Shown in pieces: positions 9,180 to 16,917 of a DNA stretch of 38,029 nucleotides (position 1 is the first letter of the stretch; every line of letters begins with the position of its first letter). The position numbers and the translations under genes are program-made. Location: the NCBI GenBank assembly GCA_947304355.1, contig CAMZAX010000021.1, forward strand, positions 1-38,029, in the 5' to 3' direction. The notes under the pieces were generated by a model that was not told where the DNA came from, searched no databases, and saw only the letters and a program-made list of their open reading frames with translations. The DNA is from an uncultured Selenomonadales bacterium. Lineage in GTDB: Bacteria; Bacillota; Negativicutes; Selenomonadales; Selenomonadaceae.

Positions 9180-9207
9180 AGCACCTTAAAGGGTGCTTGT
9201 TTTTTTT
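9180..9207 (+). terminator. Rho-independent terminator
   Basis: AGCACC / GGTGCT stem followed by eight T, just after the lipoprotein gene and before the converging ilvB end. Confidence 0.85.
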
Positions 9208-9223
9208 GCACCGTGACAGTCGT

Positions 9224-10915
9224 TTAATCGTTGCCAAGAACCATTTGGTCAAGGCGTCTGCCGCCGGGCACCATGGGCAAAACGTTTTCCTCTTCGGGAA
9301 CGTAAACGTCGATAACCGCTGCGCCCTTCGAGAACATGATTTCAATCAAGTCGTCTTCAAGTTCGTCCGCCTTAGTCAAGCGATAGCCGCGCAGTCCCAT
9401 TGCGTTGGCGATTTTCACGAAGTCGCGCTTGCATTTGAGCTCCGACGCCGAGTAGTGATGTTCGTAGAAAAGCCGCTGCCACTGCCCGACCATGCCGAGG
9501 ATAAAGTTGTGCACGATAACAATCTTAACGTCAATGTCGTGGTCAGCAATCGTGGCGAGCTCTTGAACGTTCATCATGATTGAGCCGTCGCCGGTGAACA
9601 GCACGACGTTTTTATCGGGGCAAGCCAACTTCGCGCCCATTGCGGCGGGCAAGCCGAAACCCATTGTGCCGAGCCCGCCCGACGTGAGGAATTGACGGGG
9701 CTTGTGCGCTTTGAAGAATTGAGCCGCCCACATTTGGTGTTGCCCAACGTCCGTGACGGCGATTGTGTTGTCGTCGCAGATGCTGCTGATTTTGCTGATA
9801 AGCGCGCCGGGTTTAATCGCGTCGCCCTCGTCCTGCCAGCCGAATGGGTATTCCGCGCCCTTGTCGACGGCTTGAGCCTTCCACGCGGAAAATTTTTCGG
9901 CAAAGTCAGTCGGCGAGGCGTCGAGCTTTTCACGGAACAGCGGAAGCGATTGACGCAAGTCGCCGATAACTTTCAAGTCTGCGCGGACGTTCTTGTTGAC
10001 TTCGGCGGGGTCAAGTTCAAAGTGCACGATCTTGGCACCGGGCGCGAAGTCCTTGACGCGTCCCGTCACTCTGTCGCTGAAACGCATTCCGATACACAAC
10101 AGCAAGTCGCAAGTTTGAATCGCCATGTTCGCGCCGTAAGAGCCGTGCATACCCGCGAAGCCCAAAAAGCCGTCGGTGTCCGCGTCGAGGCAGCCGAGCC
10201 CCATAAGCGTCGACGTTGACGGGCAACCGAGCCGCTTGACAATCGCGCGCAAGTCTTCGGACGTTTCGGAACTTATGACGCCGCCGCCGTAAAAAATCAG
10301 CGGGCGTTGGCAAGCCTCAACAGCCTTGACGACTTCTTCAATCGCGACCTCCGCGACGGGATTCTTGCCGCTGTAGCCGCGCAGATTAATCGTTTCGGGG
10401 TAATTGAAATCGAATTCGGTATTGAACACGTCGGCGGCAATGTCAATCGACACGGGGCCGGGTCTGCCGGTGCGCGCAATGAAGAACGCCTCCTTGACGA
10501 CGCGCGGCAAGTCGTGCACGTCCTTGACAAGATAGTTGTGCTTGGTTATCGGCGTTGTGATTCCGTAAACGTCGACCTCTTGGAACGAGTCTTTGCCGAT
10601 TGCGTGATTGGCAACCTGCCCCGTTATGCAGACGATTGGCACCGAATCCATGTTGGCTGTTGCAATGCCCGTGATTAAATTCGCCGCGCCGGGACCGGAA
10701 GTGGCGATAACGACGCCGACTTTGCCGCTTGCCCGCGCGTAACCGTCAGCCGCGTGCACTGCGCCTTGTTCGTGTCCCGTCAAGATGTTGGGGAACTTCA
10801 TTTTATAAATTTCGTCGTAAAGTTTCAGCACGACGCCGCCGGGGTAGCCGAAAACCAATTCGACGCCCTCATTCTTCAGGCTCTCAAGGAGTGCCCGCGC
10901 TCCGTTCATTTTCAA
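9224..10915 (-). CDS. ilvB: Acetolactate synthase large (catalytic) subunit
   Basis: The 563-residue ThDP enzyme condenses two pyruvates, or pyruvate with 2-oxobutyrate, in branched-chain amino acid synthesis. Domains run in order: pyrimidine-binding (Y-P-G-G near 25, catalytic Glu in G-H-E-Q-G-A-V-H), central FAD/dehydrogenase-like domain, and pyrophosphate-binding (G-D-G-S near 445). The ThDP motif second part reads H-N rather than the usual N-N, and L-G-M-V-G-Q-W-Q replaces L-G-M-V-R-Q-W-Q; both are mild departures. The start TTG 10915 fits the GGAGG eight bases upstream better than ATG 10909, which is 14 bases away. The promoter gives a leader of about 25 bases, so no T-box or attenuator is present. 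ilvN lies apart at 7686-8186. Confidence 0.95.
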   Translation of the reverse strand: MKMNGARALLESLKNEGVELVFGYPGGVVLKLYDEIYKMKFPNILTGHEQGAVHAADGYARASGKVGVVIATSGPGAANLITGIATANMDSVPIVCITGQVANHAIGKDSFQEVDVYGITTPITKHNYLVKDVHDLPRVVKEAFFIARTGRPGPVSIDIAADVFNTEFDFNYPETINLRGYSGKNPVAEVAIEEVVKAVEACQRPLIFYGGGVISSETSEDLRAIVKRLGCPSTSTLMGLGCLDADTDGFLGFAGMHGSYGANMAIQTCDLLLCIGMRFSDRVTGRVKDFAPGAKIVHFELDPAEVNKNVRADLKVIGDLRQSLPLFREKLDASPTDFAEKFSAWKAQAVDKGAEYPFGWQDEGDAIKPGALISKISSICDDNTIAVTDVGQHQMWAAQFFKAHKPRQFLTSGGLGTMGFGLPAAMGAKLACPDKNVVLFTGDGSIMMNVQELATIADHDIDVKIVIVHNFILGMVGQWQRLFYEHHYSASELKCKRDFVKIANAMGLRGYRLTKADELEDDLIEIMFSKGAAVIDVYVPEEENVLPMVPGGRRLDQMVLGND

Positions 10916-10945
10916 AGCTGTAACCTCCAAAAAATTTTTAAGCCG

Positions 10946-10974
10946 ATTATACAACGTCCGCCGCCGCTTGCCAA
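10946..10974 (-). promoter_or_regulatory. Promoter of ilvB
   Basis: On the minus strand TTGGCA (10974-10969), 17 bases, TATAAT (10951-10946). The leader to the TTG start is only about 25 bases. Confidence 0.75.
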
Positions 10975-10989
10975 CAAAAATCGTCCGTA

Positions 10990-11018
10990 TTGAGCGATTG
11001 AAAAGTTTCTGATATAAT
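10990..11018 (+). promoter_or_regulatory. Promoter of the 30-aa membrane peptide
   Basis: TTGAGC (10990-10995), 17-base spacer, TATAAT (11013-11018) with the extended -10 TGATATAAT. The leader before ATG 11079 is about 55 bases. Confidence 0.7.
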
Positions 11019-11078
11019 CGCGCCAATGCCGTACCTCTTAAGGCGGTAACTCGACGCTTGAGGAGGAGGGTGACAAGT

Positions 11079-11171
11079 ATGACCGAAGTACTCATTGCTT
11101 TGGGCGTGACTGTGGTCGGTGGCGTCATTAGCGGCGTTATTACCTACTACATCATTAAACGGTTTTTCTAA
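11079..11171 (+). CDS. 30-residue single-span membrane peptide, type I toxin-like
   Basis: The start at ATG 11079 is preceded by a strong AGGAGGAGGG and a good promoter. The peptide begins M-T-E-V-L-I-A, has one hydrophobic span (about residues 4-26, glycine and valine rich) and a basic-aromatic end K-R-F-F. Length and layout fit the small membrane peptides of type I toxin-antitoxin loci and related bacterial peptides, but I cannot assign a named family. A degenerate second copy of its start lies at 11286, and a long hairpin at 11226-11275 separates the two. An antisense antitoxin RNA would be expected from the minus strand over 11172-11325; no promoter for one was confidently found. The gene is intergenic between divergent ilvB and convergent comF. 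Confidence 0.65.
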   Translation: MTEVLIALGVTVVGGVISGVITYYIIKRFF

Positions 11172-11225
11172 TCGGCAGAACGTCCACTTGACCGCCCTCT
11201 AATCGGACTAATCACCCGGTTATGG

Positions 11226-11275
11226 CAAAACGAAGCCCCCGTCGGTTAATCACTCCGGCGGGGGTTTTCGTTTTG
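11226..11275. terminator. Long bidirectional terminator-like hairpin
   Basis: Left arm AAAACGAAGCCCCCGTCGG and right arm CCGGCGGGGGTTTTCGTTTT pair with one bulge and wobbles over about 19 bp around a 9-base loop. A and T runs form its base, so it can act in both directions. Confidence 0.8.
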
Positions 11276-11285
11276 GTGATAAAGT

Positions 11286-11324
11286 ATGACCGATACTGCA
11301 GTACTCATTGCAGTTGTTGTTTAA
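11286..11324 (+). pseudogene. Truncated second copy of the small membrane peptide gene
   Basis: A 12-codon frame (M-T-D-T-A-V-L-I-A-V-V-V, then TAA) starts at 11286. Its DNA copies the start of the gene at 11079: AAGTATGACCGA and AGTACTCATTGC are shared, separated here by six extra bases. It looks like the remnant of a tandem duplication, as is common in type I toxin arrays. No Shine-Dalgarno is visible, so expression is doubtful. Confidence 0.5.
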
Positions 11325-11367
11325 TAATCAACATAGTTAATTTATCATACGCTTGCAAAGTTGTCAA

Positions 11368-12051
11368 TCAGTTCGGCAAGTTGTCGCCAAAGTCGGCGGC
11401 GAAGGCAAGCACCGAAACTTTTTCCGCACCGAGTGACTTCAAAACCTTGGCGCACTCTTTGCAGGTCGTGCCCGTCGTGAAAATGTCGTCGACAATCAAA
11501 ACGCTCTTGCCGCGCAGGTCGACGGGCTGTGCCGCCGCGAACGCGTCCGTCAAAACTTTTTCGCGCTGCGTCTTGTTCATGTCGAACAGCTTGGGTGTCG
11601 GCATTCGTCGAATCAAAATATTTTCAAGCGGCAGATTTTTTGCGGCGAGCCAGTCGGCGAAGATTTTTTCCGTCTGATTGAAGCCGCGCTCATTGAGTCG
11701 TTCGGCGTGAAGCGGTACGGGCACGACGAGTTTGACGCCGTTAAGCAGTTGTGAAATTTCGTCGCGGTCGGCAACGGAGTCGAGGATTTTTTTCAGCGCG
11801 GGCACGACGTTCAAGTTGTTGTCGAACTTGAGCTTGGTCAACAGTTCTCTTGAGCCGTTACGGTATCGCGTGACGCGCAAGACTTTATCAATCGGTGCGG
11901 GCGGTCGCGGATAAAAATCGACGCAAAAAATTTTTTCGCCGCACGCCGCGCACAGTTGATAGCGTTCGTCGACCATCTCTCGGCAATTCGGGCAACGCGG
12001 CGGGAACAGAAAATAAATCGCCGCCCGCCACAGCTCAAGCAAAAAATTCAT
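11368..12051 (-). CDS. comF: ComF family protein (phosphoribosyltransferase-like, DNA uptake)
   Basis: The 227-residue protein has the ComF layout: a hydrophobic N-terminal stretch, a four-cysteine zinc-ribbon (C-P-N-C near 20 and C-A-A-C near 34), and a phosphoribosyltransferase-type domain with V-L-I-V-D-D-I-F-T-T-G-T-T near 183. ComF is a cytoplasmic factor needed for natural transformation and linked to single-strand DNA handling; the nucleotide ligand is uncertain. ATG 12051 follows GGAGGG by seven bases. It is divergent from carA. comEC, the competence channel, is also in this window at 16914-19256, so two late competence genes are retained here, though not in an operon. Confidence 0.92.
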   Translation of the reverse strand: MNFLLELWRAAIYFLFPPRCPNCREMVDERYQLCAACGEKIFCVDFYPRPPAPIDKVLRVTRYRNGSRELLTKLKFDNNLNVVPALKKILDSVADRDEISQLLNGVKLVVPVPLHAERLNERGFNQTEKIFADWLAAKNLPLENILIRRMPTPKLFDMNKTQREKVLTDAFAAAQPVDLRGKSVLIVDDIFTTGTTCKECAKVLKSLGAEKVSVLAFAADFGDNLPN

Positions 12052-12108
12052 ACGCTGACCCTCCGTCGGTTGTATACAGAATTTTCAGCGGCGCATTCCG
12101 TAAATTGT

Positions 12109-12137
12109 TTGCAATGCCGCTTGCCGTGTGATAAACT
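12109..12137 (+). promoter_or_regulatory. Probable carAB promoter
   Basis: TTGCAA (12109-12114), 17-base spacer, TAAACT (12132-12137), about 40 bases before the carA start. No PyrR-type leader hairpin is obvious in the short leader. Confidence 0.5.
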
Positions 12138-12183
12138 TTCTCCTTAAGTATAACAAATAATTTAGATTTAGTAGGTGAAGACT

Positions 12184-13266
12184 TTGAAAGGGAAACTGAT
12201 ACTGGCGGACGGCACGACGTTTCGCGGGCAGCTGTTTGGCGGCTCCAATGCCACGACCGAAGGCGAAGTCGTCTTCAACACCGGCATGACCGGCTATCAA
12301 GAAATTCTGACCGACCCGTCTTATTGCCGGCAAATCGTCACGTTGACTTACCCGATTGTCGGAAATTACGGCACTGCCAAACAATTCAACCAGAGCCGCA
12401 AAAGTTTCGTCGGCGGGCTGATAATCGACGAGCTGTGCGAAAAACCGTCCGGCTCAACAATGGAAAAGACTCTTGCCGAATTCTTGACGGCGGAGAAAAT
12501 CCCCTGCCTTTACGACGTGGACACCCGCGCCTTGACGAAAAAAATTCGCTCGGCGGGCACCATGAAGGGCGTCATTGTCAGCGAATACACGTCGCAGAGC
12601 ACGATTAACGAGATGATGGCGTTGCCGATTCGCAAGAACGTCGTCGAAATGGTGTCCACGCCCGTGAGCTATTCGATTGACGCGGGCAAGAACGCGCTCA
12701 ACGTCGTGACGATGGATTTCGGTATTAAGCGCAACATCCTCGACGCCCTGCGCAAACTCAACTGCCGCGTGACAGTCGTGCCCGCCAAGACCACTGCCGA
12801 AGAAATTCTCGCACTCAAGCCCGACGGCGTTTTCCTGTCGAACGGACCCGGTGACCCAAAGGACGTGCCCGAAGCGATTAAAACCGTCAAGCAACTCATC
12901 GGCAAGCGTCCGATCTTCGGCATTTGCCTTGGTCATCAGATTTTGGCGTTGGCAATGGGCGCGAACACATACAAACTCAAGTTCGGGCATCGCGGTTGCA
13001 ATCAGCCCGTCAAGAATCTGGAAACCGGCAAAGTTGCAATTACGTCGCAGAATCACGGCTACGCCATTGAACTCAAATCGCTGAAAGGCTTGCCCGTTAA
13101 AGTGACGCACATCTCGTTGAACGACGGCACGATTGAAGGGCTCCGTCATGCGTCGTTGCCGATTAGCTCCGTGCAATATCATCCCGAAGCCGCGCCCGGT
13201 CCCAACGACAGCGTCCGATTGTTTGACGAGTTTATAGAACAAATGCGTAATGCTAAGGGGGCATAA
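12184..13266 (+). CDS. carA: Carbamoyl phosphate synthase small (glutaminase) subunit
   Basis: CarA releases ammonia from glutamine for CarB, feeding arginine and pyrimidine synthesis. The N-terminal CPSase_sm_chain domain (about 1-130, [14 protein letters not shown]) is followed by a class I glutamine amidotransferase domain with the nucleophile in G-I-C-L-G-H-Q (Cys about 248) and the His-Glu pair in H-P-E-A-A-P-G-P. The full-length protein is about 360 residues, normal for the family. I prefer TTG 12184 (AGGTGA about six bases upstream, giving M-K-G-K-L-I-L); a GTG at 12175 is in frame but has no ribosome binding site. The carB start follows four bases after the stop. Confidence 0.95.
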   Translation: MKGKLILADGTTFRGQLFGGSNATTEGEVVFNTGMTGYQEILTDPSYCRQIVTLTYPIVGNYGTAKQFNQSRKSFVGGLIIDELCEKPSGSTMEKTLAEFLTAEKIPCLYDVDTRALTKKIRSAGTMKGVIVSEYTSQSTINEMMALPIRKNVVEMVSTPVSYSIDAGKNALNVVTMDFGIKRNILDALRKLNCRVTVVPAKTTAEEILALKPDGVFLSNGPGDPKDVPEAIKTVKQLIGKRPIFGICLGHQILALAMGANTYKLKFGHRGCNQPVKNLETGKVAITSQNHGYAIELKSLKGLPVKVTHISLNDGTIEGLRHASLPISSVQYHPEAAPGPNDSVRLFDEFIEQMRNAKGA

Positions 13267-13270
13267 AACT

Positions 13271-16200
13271 TTGCCTAAGAAAAAAAATCTCAACAAAATA
13301 ATCGTCATCGGTTCCGGACCGATAATCATAGGGCAGGCTGCCGAATTCGATTACGCCGGCTCGCAAGCGTGTCGTTCGCTCAAAGAGGAAGGCTTGGAAG
13401 TCGTCCTCGTCAACTCGAATCCCGCGACGATAATGACCGACGCCAACATCGCCGACCGCGTTTATATCGAACCGCTGACCGTCGAATTCCTGACCGCGAT
13501 AATCGAAAAGGAACGCCCCGACGGTTTGCTCGCGACGCTCGGCGGGCAGGCGGGCTTGAATCTCGCCGTACAGCTCGCGGAAAGCGGCGCGCTCGAAAAG
13601 TACAACGTCGAATTGCTCGGCACGTCGATTGACGCCATCAAAAAAGCCGAAGACCGCGAACGCTTCAAAGAAACCATGGAGCGAATCGGCGAACCCATTC
13701 CCGAATCGACAATCGTCGAAGACATTCACGGCGCGATTGACTTCGCCAACCAAATCGGCTACCCGTTGATTGTCCGCCCCGCGTACACGCTCGGCGGCAC
13801 GGGCGGCGGTATCGTCAACAACGAGGAAGAACTTATCGAAACGACCCTGCGCGGGCTCAAGTACTCAATGATCGGTCAAGTGCTTATCGAACGCTCAATC
13901 GCCGGCTGGAAGGAAATCGAATACGAAGTCATGCGCGACGGCAACGACACTTGCATAACGATTTGCTCAATGGAGAACTTCGACCCCGTCGGCGTACACA
14001 CGGGCGATTCAATCGTCGTCGCGCCCACGCAGACCCTAAACGACCACGAATATCAGCTGTTGCGCTCGGCAAGCCTGAAAATCATCCGCGCCCTTGAAAT
14101 CGAAGGCGGCTGCAACATTCAATTCGCGCTCGACCCGAAGAGCGACAATTATTACGTCATCGAAGTCAATCCGCGCGTCAGCCGTTCAAGTGCATTGGCG
14201 TCGAAGGCGACGGGCTATCCCATTGCGAAAGTCAGCGTCAAAATCGCTATCGGCTACACGCTCGACGAAATCGTAAACGCCGTCACGAAGAAAACAAAGG
14301 CTTGCTTTGAACCGTCCGTCGATTACATCGTCGTCAAGTTCCCGCGCTGGCCGTTCGATAAATTTGTCTACGCCGACACGACGCTCGGCACGCAAATGAA
14401 GGCGACCGGCGAAGTCATGAGCCTTGACCGCTGTTTTGAAGGCGCGATACTCAAAGCCGTCCGCAGTCTCGAAATCGGCGTCAATCGTCTGCACATGGAC
14501 AAAATGGACGATTGGGACGACGCCAAAATTAAAAAGCGTCTCAGCCGCATTGACCACGAAAGGCTTTTCCTTATCGCGGAGGCACTGCGCAGAAACGTCG
14601 CCACCGTCGAAGAAATCGCCGACATCACAAAGATTGACCGCTGGTTTATCGACAAGATTAAGAACATCACCGATATGGAAGTCCGTTTGCAAAAGGGCGA
14701 GCCGCTCACTGCAAAGACCCTGCGCGAAGCGAAACTAATCGGGCTTGCCGACAAGTCAATCGCCGAACTCACGGGCACCAACGTCAACGAAGTCCGCGAC
14801 ATGCGCAAGCAATTCCGTATCCTGCCCGTCTACAAGATGGTTGACACCTGCGCGGCGGAATTCGAGGCAATGACGCCTTACTACTATTCGACGTATCGCG
14901 GCGAGGTCGACGAGGTTGAAGTAAGCGACAAGCGCAAAATCGTCGTGCTGGGCTCTGGTCCGATTCGCATAGGGCAGGGCGTCGAGTTCGATTACTGTTC
15001 CGTGCATTCGGTTTGGGCTCTGCGCGAATTGGGCATTGAGGCGATTATCATCAACAACAACCCCGAAACCGTTTCGACGGACTTCGACATCTCCGACAAG
15101 CTTTACTTCGAGCCGCTCACGACTGAGGACGTTCTAAACATCGTCGACAAGGAAAAGCCCGACGGCGTTATCGTGCAATTCGGCGGGCAGACCGCGATTA
15201 ATCTTGCGGCGTCATTGGCGGCGGCGGGCGTCAAAGTTTTCGGCACGAGCGTCGACAACATTGACCGCGCCGAAGACCGCGAACGCTTCGACGAAATGTT
15301 GACCGAGCTTGGCATTCCGCGCCCGAAAGGTATCAGCGTCACAAACCTTGACGACGCGATAAGCGGAGCGGCGAATATCGGCTATCCCGTCATGGTTCGT
15401 CCCAGCTACGTCTTGGGCGGGCGCGCAATGGAAATCGTCTACAACGAGGAAGAACTCCGCGACTATATGAGCCGCGCCGTCAAAGTCACGCCCGATCACC
15501 CCGTGCTTGTCGACAGATACATGCAGGGCACCGAAGTCGAAGTCGACGCGATTTGTGACGGCATTGACGTTGTTATCCCCGGCATAATGGAGCACGTCGA
15601 ACGCGCGGGCGTCCACAGCGGCGACAGCATTGCCGTTTACCCGCCGCAAACTTTGCCGTCGAAGATCATCTACACGATAAGCGACTACACCAAACGCATG
15701 GCACTCGCGCTCAACGTCAAAGGCTTGCTGAACATTCAATACGTCGTGGCGGACGGGCGCGTCTACGTCATCGAAGTCAATCCGCGTTCAAGCCGCACGG
15801 TTCCTTTCCTAAGCAAAGTCACGAACATAAAAATGGTCAACGTTGCGACGCGTGTTGCACTCGGCGCGACGCTTAAAGGCTTGGGCTACTATCCGGGCTT
15901 GGTTGAGCCGAAACCCTACGTCGCCGTCAAAGCCCCGGTGTTCTCCTTCGCGAAAATGCAGGACGTTGACATTTCCCTCGGCCCCGAAATGAAGTCGACG
16001 GGCGAAGTCATGGGCATTGATTATCACTACGCCCGCGCGCTCTATAAGGCGATAACCGGCGCAGGCATCAGCATTCCGAAAAACGGTTGCATACTCTTCA
16101 CGGTCGCCGACAAGGACAAGGAGGAAATGAAACAGCTCGCGAAAGCTTTTTCCGAACTCGGCTTCAAAATCGTGGCGACGGAAGGCACGGCACGCGCTCT

Positions 16201-16501
16201 GCAGTCTATCGGCATTAACGCGGAGATCGTCGGCAAAGTTCATCAACGCAGCACCGACATTATCCAGATGATTAAGCTCGGCAAGATTCACATGGTTATC
16301 AACACGCAGGCTCCCGGCAAGCACGTTGCCAAAGATGGTTTCCGCATTCGCCGCGCCACCGTCGAATTGGGCGTTCCGTGCTTCACCAGTCTCGATACGG
16401 CTTGGGAAGTTATGCGCGTCCTCAGTTTCATGCGCGACAGACGGCTCGTCTATTCGCTGGCGATTCAAGATTACGTCGGCGGCGGTGACGCTCTCGCATG
16501 A
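13271..16501 (+). CDS. carB: Carbamoyl phosphate synthase large subunit
   Basis: CarB makes carbamoyl phosphate from bicarbonate, ammonia and two ATP. The two homologous ATP-grasp halves are visible, opening with [16 protein letters not shown] (near 14) and [16 protein letters not shown] (near 558), each with the E-V-N-P-R-x-S-R metal/ATP motif. The C-terminal MGS-like allosteric domain starts near residue 930. Length is about 1076 residues, standard for bacterial CarB. The start TTG 13271 is set by AAGGGGG (13255-13261) inside the last carA codons. A triple-hairpin element begins directly behind the TGA. Confidence 0.97.
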   Translation: MPKKKNLNKIIVIGSGPIIIGQAAEFDYAGSQACRSLKEEGLEVVLVNSNPATIMTDANIADRVYIEPLTVEFLTAIIEKERPDGLLATLGGQAGLNLAVQLAESGALEKYNVELLGTSIDAIKKAEDRERFKETMERIGEPIPESTIVEDIHGAIDFANQIGYPLIVRPAYTLGGTGGGIVNNEEELIETTLRGLKYSMIGQVLIERSIAGWKEIEYEVMRDGNDTCITICSMENFDPVGVHTGDSIVVAPTQTLNDHEYQLLRSASLKIIRALEIEGGCNIQFALDPKSDNYYVIEVNPRVSRSSALASKATGYPIAKVSVKIAIGYTLDEIVNAVTKKTKACFEPSVDYIVVKFPRWPFDKFVYADTTLGTQMKATGEVMSLDRCFEGAILKAVRSLEIGVNRLHMDKMDDWDDAKIKKRLSRIDHERLFLIAEALRRNVATVEEIADITKIDRWFIDKIKNITDMEVRLQKGEPLTAKTLREAKLIGLADKSIAELTGTNVNEVRDMRKQFRILPVYKMVDTCAAEFEAMTPYYYSTYRGEVDEVEVSDKRKIVVLGSGPIRIGQGVEFDYCSVHSVWALRELGIEAIIINNNPETVSTDFDISDKLYFEPLTTEDVLNIVDKEKPDGVIVQFGGQTAINLAASLAAAGVKVFGTSVDNIDRAEDRERFDEMLTELGIPRPKGISVTNLDDAISGAANIGYPVMVRPSYVLGGRAMEIVYNEEELRDYMSRAVKVTPDHPVLVDRYMQGTEVEVDAICDGIDVVIPGIMEHVERAGVHSGDSIAVYPPQTLPSKIIYTISDYTKRMALALNVKGLLNIQYVVADGRVYVIEVNPRSSRTVPFLSKVTNIKMVNVATRVALGATLKGLGYYPGLVEPKPYVAVKAPVFSFAKMQDVDISLGPEMKSTGEVMGIDYHYARALYKAITGAGISIPKNGCILFTVADKDKEEMKQLAKAFSELGFKIVATEGTARALQSIGINAEIVGKVHQRSTDIIQMIKLGKIHMVINTQAPGKHVAKDGFRIRRATVELGVPCFTSLDTAWEVMRVLSFMRDRRLVYSLAIQDYVGGGDALA

Positions 16502-16509
16502 GGAGTATT

Positions 16510-16618
16510 CATACTTTCTTTTGCTGCGCCCAAAAGAAAGTATGCAAAGAAAAGGGCGTTTGCCCGGCAAAAAAACATCCATGTTTTTGTTGCCGGCGGC
16601 CGCCGTCCTTGGCGGCCG
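16510..16618. repeat. Three-hairpin palindromic element downstream of carB
   Basis: Three hairpins follow one another. CATACTTTCTTTTG / CAAAAGAAAGTATG (16510-16523 and 16531-16544) is a perfect 14-bp stem with a 7-base loop. CCGGCAA...CAT and ATG...TTGCCGG (16564-16596) form a long stem with one bulge. GGCCGCC / GGCGGCC (16598-16617) is GC rich. A carB terminator role is possible, but the complexity suggests a mobile palindromic repeat unit. It abuts the truncated brnT frame. Confidence 0.7.
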
Positions 16619-16628
16619 GGTTCTCACT

Positions 16629-16751
16629 AACCGCCATAAATCTCTGTTCGTCATTTATACCGAACGCGGCGAAATCACTCGATTAATTTCGGCGAGACGC
16701 GCTACTGCACAAGAAAGGAGAGATTATTATGCTGGTAACGAAGGTTATTGA
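16629..16751 (+). pseudogene. brnT: 3' remnant of a brnT-type toxin gene
   Basis: The frame ending at TGA 16749-16751 encodes L-F-V-I-Y-T-E-R-G-E-I-T-R-L-I-S-A-R and A-T-A-Q-E-R-R-D-Y-Y, which matches the last strands and final helix of BrnT ribonuclease toxins (a Y-T/Y-x-E-R-G...R-x-I-S-A-R-x-A-T-x-x-E-R pattern). Only about 40 of the usual roughly 90 residues remain. Upstream, the frame enters the triple-hairpin element and then the carB end, so the 5' half with the catalytic core is missing. It overlaps the next gene by 23 bases, the usual brnT-brnA arrangement. Assigned from the motif only. Confidence 0.6.
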
Positions 16752-16917
16752 CCTCAATGCTCCGTTGACGCCCGAACAACTCGAACGCTTGAAACTCTTG
16801 GAGAACATGACTGACGACGACATTGTTTATGACGAAGACTGCCCGCCGCAAACAGAAGAACAACTGAAACAATTCAAACGCGTGAATCCCCGGCGAAAAG
16901 AACAGGCAGCAGGTTAA
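16729..16917 (+). CDS. Probable BrnA-type antitoxin, short form, 62 aa
   Basis: ATG 16729 follows AAAGGAG by nine bases; this ribosome binding site lies inside the brnT remnant. The acidic protein contains P-L-T-P-E-Q-L-E-R-L and then D-D-D-I-V-Y-D-E-D-C-P-P-Q-T-E-E-Q-L, resembling the toxin-wrapping segment of antitoxins paired with BrnT. It lacks the ribbon-helix-helix DNA-binding C-terminus of classical BrnA, so autoregulation is doubtful. With the toxin truncated, it would be an orphan antitoxin. The stop overlaps the converging comEC stop. Confidence 0.6.
   Translation: MLVTKVIDLNAPLTPEQLERLKLLENMTDDDIVYDEDCPPQTEEQLKQFKRVNPRRKEQAAG

Noticed and set aside
12454..13329. 291-codon minus-strand frame across carA
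   Set aside because: Antisense shadow of carA/carB with low-complexity composition and no motif.
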